A DNA stretch of 64,000 nt from Xanthostigma xanthostigma (lineage: Eukaryota > Arthropoda > Insecta > Raphidioptera > Raphidiidae), in NCBI GenBank assembly GCA_963575645.1, contig OY754464.1, forward strand, positions 248,001 to 312,000. The letters run 5' to 3'. A program made the position numbers and the translations under genes. The notes below the pieces were generated by a model. The model ran no database searches and was not told where the DNA came from. It saw nothing but the letters and a program-made list of their open reading frames with translations. The first letter of the stretch is position 1, and every line of letters begins with the position of its first letter. Below are positions 9,701 through 20,590 of this stretch, one piece after another.

Positions 9701-12700
9701 TTAAACTAGCGGTCCCGCCCGGTTTCACCCGGGTGCAAAAGAATGAATGGGGAAGGAAGGGACATGAGTACACACATTCATCTTAGTTTACCGAGATGAC
9801 TGTTGTGTCCAAATTTCATGATGATCGGAGTTACCGTTCAAAAGTTTTTGTCGATAAAGAGCAGTATTTAAACTTTTTTTAACGAATAATTTTTTTTAAA
9901 TGAATTAAATAAAATTAAAATAAATTTAAATGTAAGCCTTAGAAGAAAGCAATGTCAAAAATAAAAAAAATAAAAAAATATTTACCCAACGTGGGGCTCG
10001 AACCCACGACCCTGATATTGACAGTCGCATGCGCTACCGATTGATCTACCAGAGGTTGTGTTCTTTCATCACTAATATGAGTAATCTAGTTAGTGGATTT
10101 CACATGAATAGAAGCTTATTTTTGAGATACTTTTTGCAACATTTTTCATTAAAGCTCCACTCCTAATCGTCGTAGCGTAATATTATATAGCCTATAGCCT
10201 TCCTCGGTAAATGGGCTATCCAACAAAAAAAAATTTATTCAATTTGAACCAGTAGTTCCTGAGATTAGCGCGTTCAAACAAACACACAAACAAACTCTTC
10301 AGCTTTATATATTAGTATAGATAAATTAATTTATTAATGGATAATTAAATTACTTTGGAAATTCTCATAAAGTAACTGTCGCATTCATAGGTCCGCATAG
10401 AATGCCCGTTCGCGCGTGTTGCCCGCGCGACCGCGTCTATATTGCAGACGTAGTTCCGCTTCTATTTATTACTGTACCTCGTCCGACCAATAACCTCGAT
10501 CCTATTATGGACGATCGGAATATAATATGTAAATAAGAAAATGAGATATAGTTATTTTCGAACTTGTTACTATTTTGTCCCTAGGTATAAAAACTTTGAT
10601 TTATTTTAATTGAATCAATGATGGGCCATTGTAGTACTTTGTCAAATCTAGTAGCTTTAACTATAATATTCGAAAAGGAATCATTGTGTCAAAATAGGGG
10701 CCGAGAAAGACGATATCGCCGCTGTCTTGTGTGCAGTTGAAATAAAAATAATTTATTGTTGCCGAAAGCATCTCTGGTGTTATAGACGGAGAGCTGTCTA
10801 CGGAGAAGATGGGTGACTCGGTGCAGAGCTGAAAATTTGCAGAATAATAGGAGATAGTATAAGTAGGTAGGGGAAAAATTGCCAGAATTGGCTAGGCGGA
10901 AGATAAAGAGCCGCCAGAAGGCGCTAATGTTGCGAAAAATCAGTGCACTTCTGGCAATTTCTATACTTATTCTGTCATTCATAACTATAGATTATATTAT
11001 ATTATACATTATATAGTTATCAGGGCATACTGAAAATTCAAACATGATATAATAATTACATTCGACAAATATTCAAAATTATTAATGACATTTTGATAGA
11101 AATAAAATGTCATTAATAATTTTGAATATTTGTCGAATGTAATTATTATATCATGTTTGAATTTTCAGTATGCCCTGATAACTATATAATGTATAATATA
11201 ATATAATCTATAGTTATGAATGACAGAATAAGTATAGAAATTGCCAGAAGTGCACTGATTTTTCGCAACATTAGCGCCTTCTGGCGGCTCTTTATCTTCC
11301 GCCTAGCCAATTCTGGCAATTTTTCCCCTACCTACTTATACTATCTCCTATTATTCTGCAAATTTTCAGCTCTGGACCGAGTCACCCATTTTCTCCGTAG
11401 ACAGCTCTTAGTCCATTATGTCAACGTGGTCCTGCTCGTATGGCTACTAAAATCTATAATGCTATACCATGCTCCAAAAGAAGCATTGCATCTCTTCTCT
11501 GCTGAGTTTTTAATAAATTATTATTGTAAACGTCAAAATATTTCTATGGTAAGAATCGTTACAGTAAACCTTCATAATTGCTAAATTTAACAATAATACC
11601 GGCGACAAAGCTATAATGAGGCATTGCTGCATCTATTTTCTTACTAAAACGAAGTATAAATATTGAAGTATTGTAAAATCCTATAGTTTTCGAAGCGAAA
11701 GTGTGCACAGGACATTAAAACTTTATCGACGGACTAAATGGACCGTTTTGGCCACGCAAACGATGATTTAGGATAGGTACTGGAGCCGTACTTGTTTATT
11801 TTGTACATTTTTAGGGTTCCGAACATCCGATGAAAAAACGGAACCATTGTAGGATCACTCCACACTGTGGACATAACCGTATTCACCGGGAGACTTTGGG
11901 ACATGAAGGTCATGTACGGATCTCAGTACCGATTTCATAAAATATACAAATATTTATAATATCAAATATAAATTGTTGTTATAAAACACAATACAATATA
12001 TAAGAAAAACTCGGCGGGTCGCAGTGCTAAACCCTGCCGACAATATAGTGTATTTGCTAATACAGGCAGTGTGGTTTTATTATGTGAACTTAACTCTTTT
12101 CTTTGGACAAAATAAAAAATTTAACCCCTTAATACGTCCCTAAAAATACTGTTTTTCTACTTAATTTCAATATTACTACCAATTTATCAAATTAAATTCA
12201 CCCTTCACTAAGTAAATCCATATCTAATGTTTTCATAAAATTTTCAAGTCTGGTCCTGTCTGGCCGATTTTAATAAAATTTTGGCAGCACATTTTTATCT
12301 TTACCAATGGGTTAAATTTCAATTTTGAAACGATTCGGAGCATTTTTCGATATTTTTGGGCCCAAAAATATTTTTCAATCCCCAAAGCCTACCCTTAAAG
12401 TGGCCCGATTGGATCCATTTTAAATAGGCTTCGTGCGGTGATGGATTTCAACATGTCAATTTCGTTGGAGGCTATGAAACGTCGAGAAATTTTGGTCCCG
12501 CTATCCGACCGACGCTAATAGTGTAAGTGCCTTGTGGCAAATACACTAAAAATTTATTTTCAACGTCACTGTTGGAATTAAAACCTGAAACTTCCACTAT
12601 CGCGGCGGATGAGTTATCGTTTACAAATATTTATGTATGATCGTGTTTTTATTACAGACGTACCTCAAAATATCCATTTTGATGCCATTATGAAACTACC

Positions 12701-15700
12701 AGAATGGCAACAGAAGGCTCTGCGCAGTACACTAAAAATACCAAAGTCAACTTTAAAGGCGGAACGAATCGATAAGACAGACGCAAGGCTGGAGCGTAGG
12801 CTAAAGAAACCGGAACACAGAAGAAAATATAACCGGTTACTTAAAACCACGGCCACTGCACTTTCGGCAAGTGAGTTACATTTTTGTGATTATTACATTT
12901 TTCGTATCTTTTGATAAAAATCAATGTAACAGAAATAATAGAAATTTACATAATTTTACACATCTTGCTTAGAATGAGCTCTTTTTTTTCTGTAAAATGT
13001 ACCGTCGCCTATTATTGGAAAAAATACTGTGACAGGATTTCGAGGGTAGTTTCGAAAATTTTTAAAATCAAAACGAAAATGTCCAATTAACAGAAAAGAA
13101 ATTGCACCTTTGTACGCCTGTTAGAAGTTATACTTTTTTGGCGTGATTAAAAACTAATTTTCGATTCGCATGCAAATAACAAAAGGACTGGAGTGAGGTT
13201 AGCGTAAATACAGCGCGTGCGAGCACGGTCTCTATCATACTCTATCCTCCTCACTCGATGAACCGAAAAACAGCTGTAACAATATATGAGGATGGCATGT
13301 CCCCTTGTTGTAAATCAACGGTCGCTATCTCTATTCTGTTGGTAGTCTTTTTCTGCAAGTAACTTCATCTTGTTGCTTTTGCTTCATAGAGATATAAGTA
13401 ACTAGAGTACGCTAGTTCGTATGCTTGCCATAAGTGAAAGTGTCCTCAGTTGAGAGAGGGAGAGAACGCTGCAGAAATTCCAGAAAACCAGATATTTGTT
13501 TACTCAAATCAGCATTGTCTTGTATCATTAGTTACCATAGAAATAAGGAACTGTTTCTCTGTCTGAATTGCAGACACTTTCACGGCTCACTCGCGTACTC
13601 TAGTCTAATATCTCTATGTTTTGATTACATCGAAATAATTCACTCCTGTCGTTTCTTTATTATGCGCCAAAATAAGTATAACTTCAGAAGAAAATCACTT
13701 TTTGATACAGGGTGCCCACGGACCTCGGGGAAACCATGAAAATGTCAGGGAAAATCGTTTAGAGTTGAGGAAAAATATCAAAAGAGGTATTTTTTCTGAT
13801 TCAAACGCGCTGCAAGTTTATTGCTCGTTGAGTTTTAGTGCAGTTTTTTTGAATGTGAGAAATATTATACGAGAATAGGGAATAAATAAACATCGCGGGA
13901 AACTAATTTCAAATCGGTCGTATTTCTGTCGACCGATGCGCGGCTCCCCGTCCTTTAACGTACGAAACGTCACGGAACGATCGCATCGTGGACCTGTTTG
14001 AAACTCAAAATAGTCGAAGGATCTTAAATGTACTGACTCATCTGAATTTTTGTCTGTGTCTGTTTGTCCGGGATTAACCTGAAAACTACTGAACCAATTT
14101 TGATCGTAGTTTTTAGATGTATTTAATTTGTATTTTCAGTAGTCGTTTAGATAAATTGACTAAATGGGATTGTTCTTTTTTTTTTTTTTTAATTTAGAAA
14201 TAAAAAACAAGTTAGTGGCTAGAGGTCGCAAGCCGCGACGAGGAGGTATAAGTTCGGCGCCTACGTTTATGCGAATAAATCGTAAGCGACACACGGCCGA
14301 AGTGGCGATGGCTCAACTTCAGGCGCTGTCGGCGAACACCGACTTAGAGCACGAGGTTGTAGAGAACGCATCGCTGGCCGTTGCGCCGATCGTTGCCTAT
14401 CAGCCATCTAGCAAGAACGACTCGCCCGTTCCGTCTCCACAGTCCGGAGGTGCGCCGACGAATCGCGAGCACTACAAACGGGCGAGACTCAACTCCTCGT
14501 ACGACATTGACAATATAGTCATACCTTATAGTGTTGCAGCTTCGACTAGAGTTGAACGTTTGCAGTACAAAGAAATACCGACGCCTAAGTGAGTCACTTT
14601 TTTTTTGTTACTTTTGTTTGTCCAGTATAAAAAAAAAAACGGTTGAGCATGATAGTACTTCGTGAGCTTTGTACATCGTTCGCTATAATCTTTACCGACC
14701 TCTTTGATAGGCATTAAGTAAGTAACTGCGTATCAATCAAAATTGACTGTTTTACGCTAAATTAAAAAAAAAATATGACAATCTGATCTTTGTTGTCGTT
14801 TTCCTGCAATCTTCACCAGCTTTTTCCTCCCTAAATTTTAGACCCGATACTTTCAGAACTAAAGAGGAAGGGGGCATAGTTTTTTGGTGCGTTTTCATAA
14901 AATAAAAAAGAAAATCAATTCAAAAAAACTATTTTTTTAGTATTTTCTCCCGGGGTGGTTTTTAATTCCGAGCAAATAATATATTTACCATTTTGATTTA
15001 AAGCAGTGATTCTCAAAGTGGGTGCTGCAGCGATTCAGGGGGGCTGTGTTGGCCACAGGTGCATTTGGGGGCGATGAATTCTAAGTTCAATAAATAGTTT
15101 CATCATTTCAAACTTCAATGTTTCTAATTTACAACCTTTCTTTACTATATTTTACGAGAAAGGTAGAAACATCAATACATACCTATATCTTTCTGTTTAA
15201 TTTCTATGAAAATTAAAAAAAAAAAAAATTTCCAGGGGGGTGCTGATTAATATTTTTTCTGGAAAGGGGGGCGGTAGGTCAAATAAGTATGGGAACTACT
15301 GATCTAAAGCAATAGGGAAGCTTTCACACAAGTTAAATTTTACGTAGAATTCCTGCGTTTCAAAAATAACTTTACAAACTGTTAAATATGACGAAAATAG
15401 TGTTCTAGAACGTTTAAAAGTTTTAAGTCGCGTTTTGGAAGCTAACCAGTAGTTCATAGTTCGTAACAAATTCAGAAGTTTCCAATAACGCGTTTTGAGA
15501 ATTATTTTTTTATGAATTTCTTGTACGTAATATTTTAAGTAGTGATGTAACGAATGGTCAGTTTTTGGACACGAATGCGAATATTTGTTGAATGTTCAGT
15601 TTTCAGATCTGGCGTCGTTTGTCCAAAGTTAAAATATGACAGCGGATTGGCCGCGCAAGTCGCACGCACCTATTTATGTTGGCTCTGGGTACTAGGTTGA

Positions 15701-18700
15701 TTATTAATACTCAGTCTAAAGCTTTATTACTTAATGTTAAAGTAAAGGTTGATAAAACGTCGAGGTTATCTTAGCGAAAAAATAAAGAATAATACTTTTC
15801 TCTTAAAAATGCTAAGAAATTAATGTCAAAAAATATGCGAGTATTCGCGCATGCGAATGCGAATATTCGTTACATCACTAATTCTAAGCGATATGTGTAC
15901 AAATTTTTGTTTTTAAACAAAAGAAAAACCGTGTCTTGCAGAAAATGTAATCAGGCTTACCAAAAAAAGCACTCTGGGTAATCGCTTTTGTTTGTTGTTT
16001 ATTCTGATAAGCAAAGTGACTACCTAAATTTAATTTTGTAATCACTGTGGTTGCGTGAGACCAAATAATGACTTATGCATTATAATTTTTGGTATCAAAT
16101 TTTTTTTCTTTGAATTTTTTCCTGTACTTCTTAACTTAGGACAGTGTTAAATGAAGGTGAAAAAAATAATAATAGGAAAGTATAAAAAGTAATTTGTAAA
16201 GATAAGACTGTTGATTTGAAATATTGTAGAATCTTAGAATTAGTTTCAAGGGAAAATATCCCATATGAACGAGTCAAATAAGGTTACGCATCGATTAATG
16301 TTTTCATTATTTTCTTTTTACAGGTGGAGACTAGTGGACGCTGATTTTGCGACTCGGTACACCGCGGAAAACAATGGCCTTAAAACTGTTTCAAACGAAG
16401 ACAATAATGACGTAAGTACCAAACTAATCGAACTGAATAAATAAAAATACAATTAAGGTTATACGCTCTCGACCGTATTAGTAAAAACTGCGTCCGTATT
16501 TTGTTGTAACAAAAAAATGTTATATGACTTGGTAAATTTATTATTTCTTATGGAAATATTATATCCTGTTGATCATAGCTTTATTTTTTAATATTTAAGA
16601 AATAATATTTAAACATTTGACATAATGTCATAAAGTTGTGACTTTAGCAGTATATTTCATTAAGCCCAGTGTACACGAATGATTTTATCTTACATTTTGG
16701 TTTTAAAAACCTTTGAACCGTTAGACGTATAGTTTTTGAGTTATTGGATACTAAATGCAGTTTTTAATACACGGTAAATGAGATAATATCCAATTTTCAA
16801 GTTTTAGTTATTAGCTACGTCAAAAAAATTATTTAATAAAAACAAAATTTATGAAAAACTTTTCGTGTAATCTGGTTTTCATGGTGACATAATTCAAATC
16901 TAGAAAATAGAGATTTTGAGAGTTGTTTCGAAAATTTTTAATTAATATTTCTCCAAAACTGCACGGGAAAGTTTAGTTTTTTTAATTTTTACGTTATCTA
17001 AAAGAGTCAAACTTTCGAATAATCAGTTTTTTAAAAATTTGTCTATAGCCAATTTGGTTTAATCTTATTTTTATATACACTTCCGGGCAGTCTTCTCATT
17101 TATCACTGTGTTAAAAATCGCACTTTTAATAATTAATATCTTGAAAACTAGACGGTCAATGTTTTTTAAAAAATGCAGTTGAATGTATGAGATATCCACA
17201 ATTAACATATTAAAATTTCAGCGTATTATCTATACATTGCTCTATCGGGCGTATAACCTTAACAGAACGACAAATTTATTGTAGTATTTAATAAAATGTG
17301 TATTTTGGATAGGTTCTATGTAGAGTCCGATCAAATCATCGACTTTGGTCACCTTTATGTAAAAATTACACTTCCTGAAAAATAATCGGCTTCGGACCGA
17401 ATGTCCATTTGTCTTGAACTAAACTGCTTTTTCCTTTTTTATTTTACTTTAAATTTCTCCGACTTTGATTGTAGCTTTACGGTTTCGGTGTAAGAGCGAA
17501 TTGTACTAATGTTTTTTTTTTCCGTATTATTTTTTACAGACTGAGGATTTTAGCGACGAAGCGGGACGGATTCGACACGAGAAGTGCGAAGCGGACGAGA
17601 AACGCAAATTTCAGAGTTACATTAAATTTCCTTTGTCTGTGCGATCCCGCGCCAATCGCGGCCACCGGACAGACAGTCGTACCGAATCGACGAGCGGTGC
17701 AAACACTCCGGACTTAATATCTCCTCATCCGATGATGGGAAGCGGAAGCGCCGGCGGACTGGACGAAGCCGGATCTCCGTTGACTTCCCCGCCTGCGACG
17801 CCTTTGTCGGCAGACTTGTTAATCGATAATGTCATGAATCAGTCTACAGGTAGGATTTCATAATGTCTTAATTTTGTCGAAAATACACAGATTCACCTAA
17901 CTGATATTTCCCGAACGACGGTATTTATAGTTTTACAACCGGGCGTAAAGGTTGCACGCACTCAATTTTTTTTTTTTTTTAAATGATTCGATTGTTCATA
18001 GACATGTTTTATAATAAACTAGTGGCCCGATTTGGCTTCGCCCGAATTTGTAGACTGCAATTGTTTTTTCGTCGACTTACGTTGCAGAATTGGTCTCCAC
18101 GAAAAGCGCTTTTGTTTTAACGCGATAATATATATAGCCTGTGTCCATTCTGAAGGTCCGTTATCTTTTTTTTTTTTATTTAACGGGAGTCGGCTTGCCA
18201 CCGGGAACAACGCAGCCTCTTGGGCTTATTGTGCTATCTCCCAATCTCTTATATCACTCGGTCCAGTATCCTCGTTCCTTGCACTAGCTTGTGCAGTCTG
18301 TGGACTTGGTGATTGATATAATCTTCTGGACTCATTCTACATTTTCCATAAATTATCTGTCTTCTACGATCCAAAGCGTCGCATTCACACAGAATATGAT
18401 GCGCTGTTTCCGTCTCCTTATTGCACTGTCTGCACTTTAAGTTCCCGTTAAACAGTCTGATTCTTTGGAGGTGTTCTTTCAGGGCACATTGTCCTGTCAG
18501 GAGGCCTACCACGAGACAAAGGTTGTTCCTACCTTCATTAGCCCTTTAATAAAAGTAAGGTCCGTTATAAATAATGGGGGAAAACATTTTTTAAATCGGA
18601 TGAGTAGTTTTGGAGATTACCTCCTACATCCAAATTTACAAAACTTCATAATATTAGTATAGATGTATTGTTATTTAATATCCACTCGACACAATATTTT

Positions 18701-19089
18701 CTCTTTGCTAATTTTGTTATTCTTTCTTTTTCCCGACAGGTTCACTGAGACGCAGAACGATATCACAGACAAGGATGTTCCGGGAACGCGATTTCTTGAA
18801 CGAGGATCAAAATTCCGGAGACGCCGAACCGACAGTTCCGCCGTATGAATCTCGTACATTTCCGTTATCGGACGAAACTTACGAAGGGATGATCAGGGCG
18901 ATGCCCGAGGGACATCGCGTTCACAAGGATCATCCGCCTCCGTCGTCGTCGTTGCCTCTTAGACTTCCGGAGTCGCCCAATATGTCGGACGAATCGACGC
19001 TCGATTCGCTCATGGGCGAAGGCGAGGATCCCAACGATCCTGAGTGGATGGACTCGAGTGAGTGTAAGGATCGAGTATGTAAAAGATAG
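3777..19089 (+). CDS. nsl1: KANSL1/NSL1, scaffold of the NSL acetyltransferase complex
   Basis: Exons: 3777-5170, 8870-9513, 12658-12870, 14198-14588, 16324-16411, 17540-17849 and 18740-19089. All junctions are GT-AG and phases agree, giving 1,129 residues. The TGA codon directly before 3777 closes the frame. The internal ATG at 3822 starts MAPALTEAN, matching the human KANSL1 N-terminus, so it may be the true start. In order: a coiled coil at about 251-285; a tryptophan-rich [15 protein letters not shown] block opening exon 2; a Win-like C-S-R-T plus basic RFRKRKL, where KANSL1 binds WDR5; a cysteine cluster RCGC..CAVC; and a PEHE domain from DIDNIVIP in exon 4 to SRTFPLSD in exon 7. The family's PEHE domain recruits MOF (KAT8), which acetylates H4K16 at promoters. 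The low-complexity Ser/Gly region in exon 2 is unremarkable. The last residues are uncertain: GTGAGT at 19058 could be an alternative donor. Confidence 0.93.
6260..6600 (-). repeat. Dispersed repeat, inverted copy of 13110-13290
   Basis: Read on the minus strand, this segment carries landmarks in the same order as 13110-13290 on the plus strand: a GTTAGAAGTTATACTT motif, a GTGAGGT block, a GGTCTCTA.CATACTCTATCC motif and a CTCACTC block. Divergence is substantial, so these are old copies. The hairpin pair at 6434-6551 interrupts this copy. Confidence 0.5.
6434..6551. repeat. Tandemly duplicated AT-rich hairpin
   Basis: Two units, 6434-6487 and 6497-6551, each begin CTTTT(T)ATTATTTTA and end AATA(A)TAATAAAAG. 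Each is itself an inverted repeat around TTATAATTTGTTGC, so a short palindrome was copied in tandem. Most likely this is a doubled MITE within KANSL1 intron 1. Confidence 0.6.
8389..8432. repeat. Short stem-loop in KANSL1 intron 1
   Basis: GTTCTCTGC (8389-8397) pairs with GCAGAGAAC (8424-8432), and GGTCGTAG (8400-8407) with CTACGACC (8414-8421). A 2x2 internal mismatch separates the two stems and the loop is 6 nt. It is shorter than a typical insect pre-miRNA, so I do not call a microRNA. Confidence 0.4.
9705..10322 (+). mobile_element. Composite retroposon with tRNA-like core, family A
   Basis: It begins ACTAGCGGTCCCGCCCGG and ends ...ATATTAGTATAGAT, landmarks widespread in insect RTE/SINE-type 3' ends. 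A shorter copy lies at 42852-43100 with the same start and the same GTTCAAAAGTTTTTGTCG and CGTAGCGT landmarks, but without the middle section. The middle section here holds a reverse-oriented tRNA-Lys-like block at 9983-10056. Confidence 0.6.
9983..10056 (-). pseudogene. tRNA-Lys-like sequence, degenerate
   Basis: On the minus strand the 3' half ends GGGTCGTGGGTTCGAGCCCC, a perfect T-arm and B-box region of the tRNA-Lys type. The D-arm is TAGATCAATCGGTAGCGCATG. The acceptor stem does not pair properly and the anticodon loop reads CTGTCAA rather than a Lys anticodon. It is therefore a retroposon-derived relic, not a working tRNA gene. Confidence 0.65.
10790..11408. repeat. 619-bp near-perfect palindrome, 305-bp arms
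   Basis: The arms at 10790-11094 and 11104-11408 are reverse complements with only about three mismatches seen by eye. The loop at 11095-11103 is 9 nt. Two mirror-image open frames (starting 10982 minus and 11216 plus) share their first 50 or so residues only because of this symmetry. Near-identity of the arms means either recent origin or ongoing homogenisation. It lies in KANSL1 intron 2, so the pre-mRNA would contain a very long double-stranded hairpin. Confidence 0.9.
12871..14197 (+). other. nsl1: KANSL1 intron 3
   Basis: The donor is GCAA|GTGAGT. The acceptor is a T-run followed by AATTTAG. It contains the repeat at 13110-13290 and a fragment near 13700-13790 with CCACGGACCTCGGGGAAACC that looks like a dispersed repeat. 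No further exon is seen. Confidence 0.65.
13110..13290 (+). repeat. Dispersed repeat, partner of 6260-6600
   Basis: It shares the ordered landmarks GTTAGAAGTTATACTT, GTGAGGT, GGTCTCTATCATACTCTATC and CTCACTC with the minus strand of 6260-6600. It is in KANSL1 intron 3. Confidence 0.5.
14589..16323 (+). other. nsl1: KANSL1 intron 4
   Basis: The donor is CTAA|GTGAGT and the acceptor TTTTTACAG|G. It carries a hAT-type MITE (15004-15301). Near 15545-15880 there is an AT-rich palindromic patch with repeated GCGAATATTCG-like motifs. No coding potential is recognised. Confidence 0.65.
15004..15301. mobile_element. hAT-type MITE with 8-bp target duplication
   Basis: The left end CAGTGATTCTCAAAGTGGG and right end GTATGGGAACTACTG form the hAT-style inverted termini. 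The flanks ATTTAAAG (14996-15003) and ATCTAAAG (15302-15309) are an 8-bp target duplication with one mismatch. It is 298 bp with no open frame, so non-autonomous. G-rich runs inside are typical of this group. Confidence 0.8.
16412..17539 (+). other. nsl1: KANSL1 intron 5
   Basis: The donor is GAC|GTAAGT and the acceptor TTTTTTACAG|A. The sequence is AT-rich with no repeat or exon that I can support. Confidence 0.6.
18165..18556 (-). mobile_element. 5'-truncated non-LTR retrotransposon with 12-bp target duplication
   Basis: Flanking AAGGTCCGTTAT at 18153-18164 and 18557-18568 is an exact 12-bp target-site duplication. On the minus strand the insert ends in an A-run (plus-strand T-run at 18166-18177), as expected for target-primed reverse transcription. 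It encodes only the C-terminal end of a LINE ORF2 (18249-18512). It inserted into an already resident family B repeat. Confidence 0.85.
18249..18512 (-). pseudogene. LINE ORF2 C-terminal fragment (RNase H/zinc-finger end)
   Basis: The 87-codon frame runs [35 protein letters not shown] and ALDRRR. This is the pattern after the RNase H domain of jockey/R1/I-type elements: an LTGH-like block, CxxC then HxxxxC, then a basic tail. Only the 3' end is present, so it is non-functional. Clade assignment is tentative. Confidence 0.8.
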
Positions 19090-19243
19090 GTCTAAAAATA
19101 TATACTATATGCTTAAAAAGTGAATCTATTGTTTATTGTGTAAATAGTGTGTTTTTTTTTTCTTTTCAACATGTTTTTAAACGTTTTTTTGTGCTTACTG
19201 TTGTATAAAAATTCAAATAATCTTTAAAAGAAAACAAGTAGTT

Positions 19244-19249
19244 AATAAA
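19244..19249 (+). terminator. nsl1: Candidate poly(A) signal of KANSL1
   Basis: AATAAA lies 155 nt after the TAG at 19087-19089. It is the first clear hexamer downstream and would give a short 3' UTR. If the alternative donor at 19058 is used, the true 3' end lies further on. Confidence 0.4.
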
Positions 19250-19839
19250 TTAGCATAGTTTTTCAGGAAGTGTCTGTATTTCATGTTAACATGTTCGGCA
19301 CATTGCGTAATCATGATAGTGTCATAGATTACGCTTATTTCAGTCGTAGACAAGTTTGTATTGACATAAACTTGAATCACTATAATTAGATCGAAACAAT
19401 ATTGATGCGCCGAGGACAAAAAACCGCGTAACTCGACCGAGTAAATATAAATGGCACCGCACGGAGTAACACGAAAGCAATTAAAGTCGCCGGGTGATAC
19501 TGGCGATATCGGTGATCCGAGCAACAGGGCAACATTTTAGACGGTCAACTCGGAAAGGGGAAGCGCGAGTTGATGCGTTTTCGATTCATCACTGTTGGGT
19601 GAATTCGTGTAATAAATTTAAACTAACGTTTATATTTCCCGAACAGGCCACTTTTGCAAGAACAACGTGCGCTCTTTATGTCTATTGTTAATTTATAAAT
19701 ACAAATTTATTAGCGAGCGTAATTGTCGATTTATAGAGATTCTTTAAAATCACTTCAATTTAACTTAATTTTTTTTTTTATTTATCTGTCACGTCTTTTC
19801 GGGAGTATCAAACACAGCACCCACGAATTTGACATTGAA

Positions 19840-20590
19840 AGTTTCCATATTTACGCGCGATATTAGTAACTTGTAGCAGAGAAGAGAGACTGTATAGAAG
19901 TTTAATCTTGTGTTATATGCTGTCAAGATGGCGATGCGGCGCACTCAAGCTTTGGAATCGCAACACCAGGTGGCAATAATTGATAATTTCAGCTTCACAC
20001 CTTGATCACTGCATTTTATTAATTAATTAAAAAAAAATCGACAGAAATTGATGAATTTCTTTGTATTTATTTTCTACGGTGTTTAGATAAACGCTGAAAT
20101 TTACTTCGGAAGATGAGAGATGGAAATATACATCCTCATCTCAGTACACCGACACTAAGACTGATTTAATACATTTGAATTACAAAGACCTGAAAATGAT
20201 TCAGACAATGCTAGATTTGTTTTATTTTAAGGCTTAACGCAACTATGATATAAGCCACTTTCATTTTCATTTCTTTTTTGTTCTTAACGCAAAATTTTAA
20301 GTTACATAATGTTCTACAGATGTGAAGAATCAGCGCTGTGATAAGAATTTTGTTAGAATAGTGTTTATTTATTGACATAAAAAATAGTTTTATTTTTGAT
20401 AGAAATGTTTTTTTTTTCGGAAAAGGTGTTTTGTAAACGTAAACTTTTCCAAAATAAAGTGATAAACCTCGATCGTTCTGCCATCTAACAGAAACAAGAC
20501 AAACTAAAATTTCCGGCCACGCTGTTCCATTAGAAATAAACTTCTATACAGTATCTCTTCTCTGACAGCATCCGCGAATGTGACATTAAG
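19840..20590. repeat. Diverged inverted-repeat element
   Basis: Near 19870-19910, AGAGAAGAGAGACTGTATAGAAG faces TTCTATACAGTATCTCTTCTCT near 20549-20570. A TTCCATATTTACGCGCGATATT block at 19840-19865 recurs as TTCCCATATTTACGGGCGATATT near 21290. This suggests a non-autonomous DNA element of about 750 bp plus a related fragment at 21240-21300. Boundaries are approximate. Confidence 0.4.

Larger units (their letters stand above)
9514..12657 (+). other. nsl1: KANSL1 intron 2, repeat-filled
   Basis: The donor is GAAG|GTTTGT and the acceptor TTTTTATTACAG|A. It contains the composite repeat with a tRNA-Lys-like block (9705-10322), the 619-bp palindrome (10790-11408), a fragment beginning TTAGGGTTCCGAACATC near 11812, and LINE-tail-like DNA near 12230-12550 that resembles sequences near 47820-47960 and 48640-49110. 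No host coding exon is visible inside. Confidence 0.75.
18018..18663 (+). mobile_element. Old retroposon tail (family B) split by a LINE insertion
   Basis: It begins ACTAGTGGCCCGATTTGGCT and ends ATATTAGTATAGATG. A second, uninterrupted copy is at 28258-28497 (ACTAGCGGTCCGGTCCGGCT ... ATAATATTACTAG), sharing GTCGACTTACGTTGCA and GGTCTCCACGAAAAGCGC. Here the element is interrupted by 18165-18556. It sits in KANSL1 intron 6. Confidence 0.7.

Noticed and set aside
9983..10056. Functional tRNA gene
   Set aside because: Acceptor stem unpaired and anticodon loop altered. It is embedded in a retroposon.
10689..11584. Two open frames starting [14 protein letters not shown] on opposite strands, looking like a duplicated gene pair
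   Set aside because: They are mirror images produced by the 619-bp palindrome. No recognisable domain, and they diverge at the arm ends.
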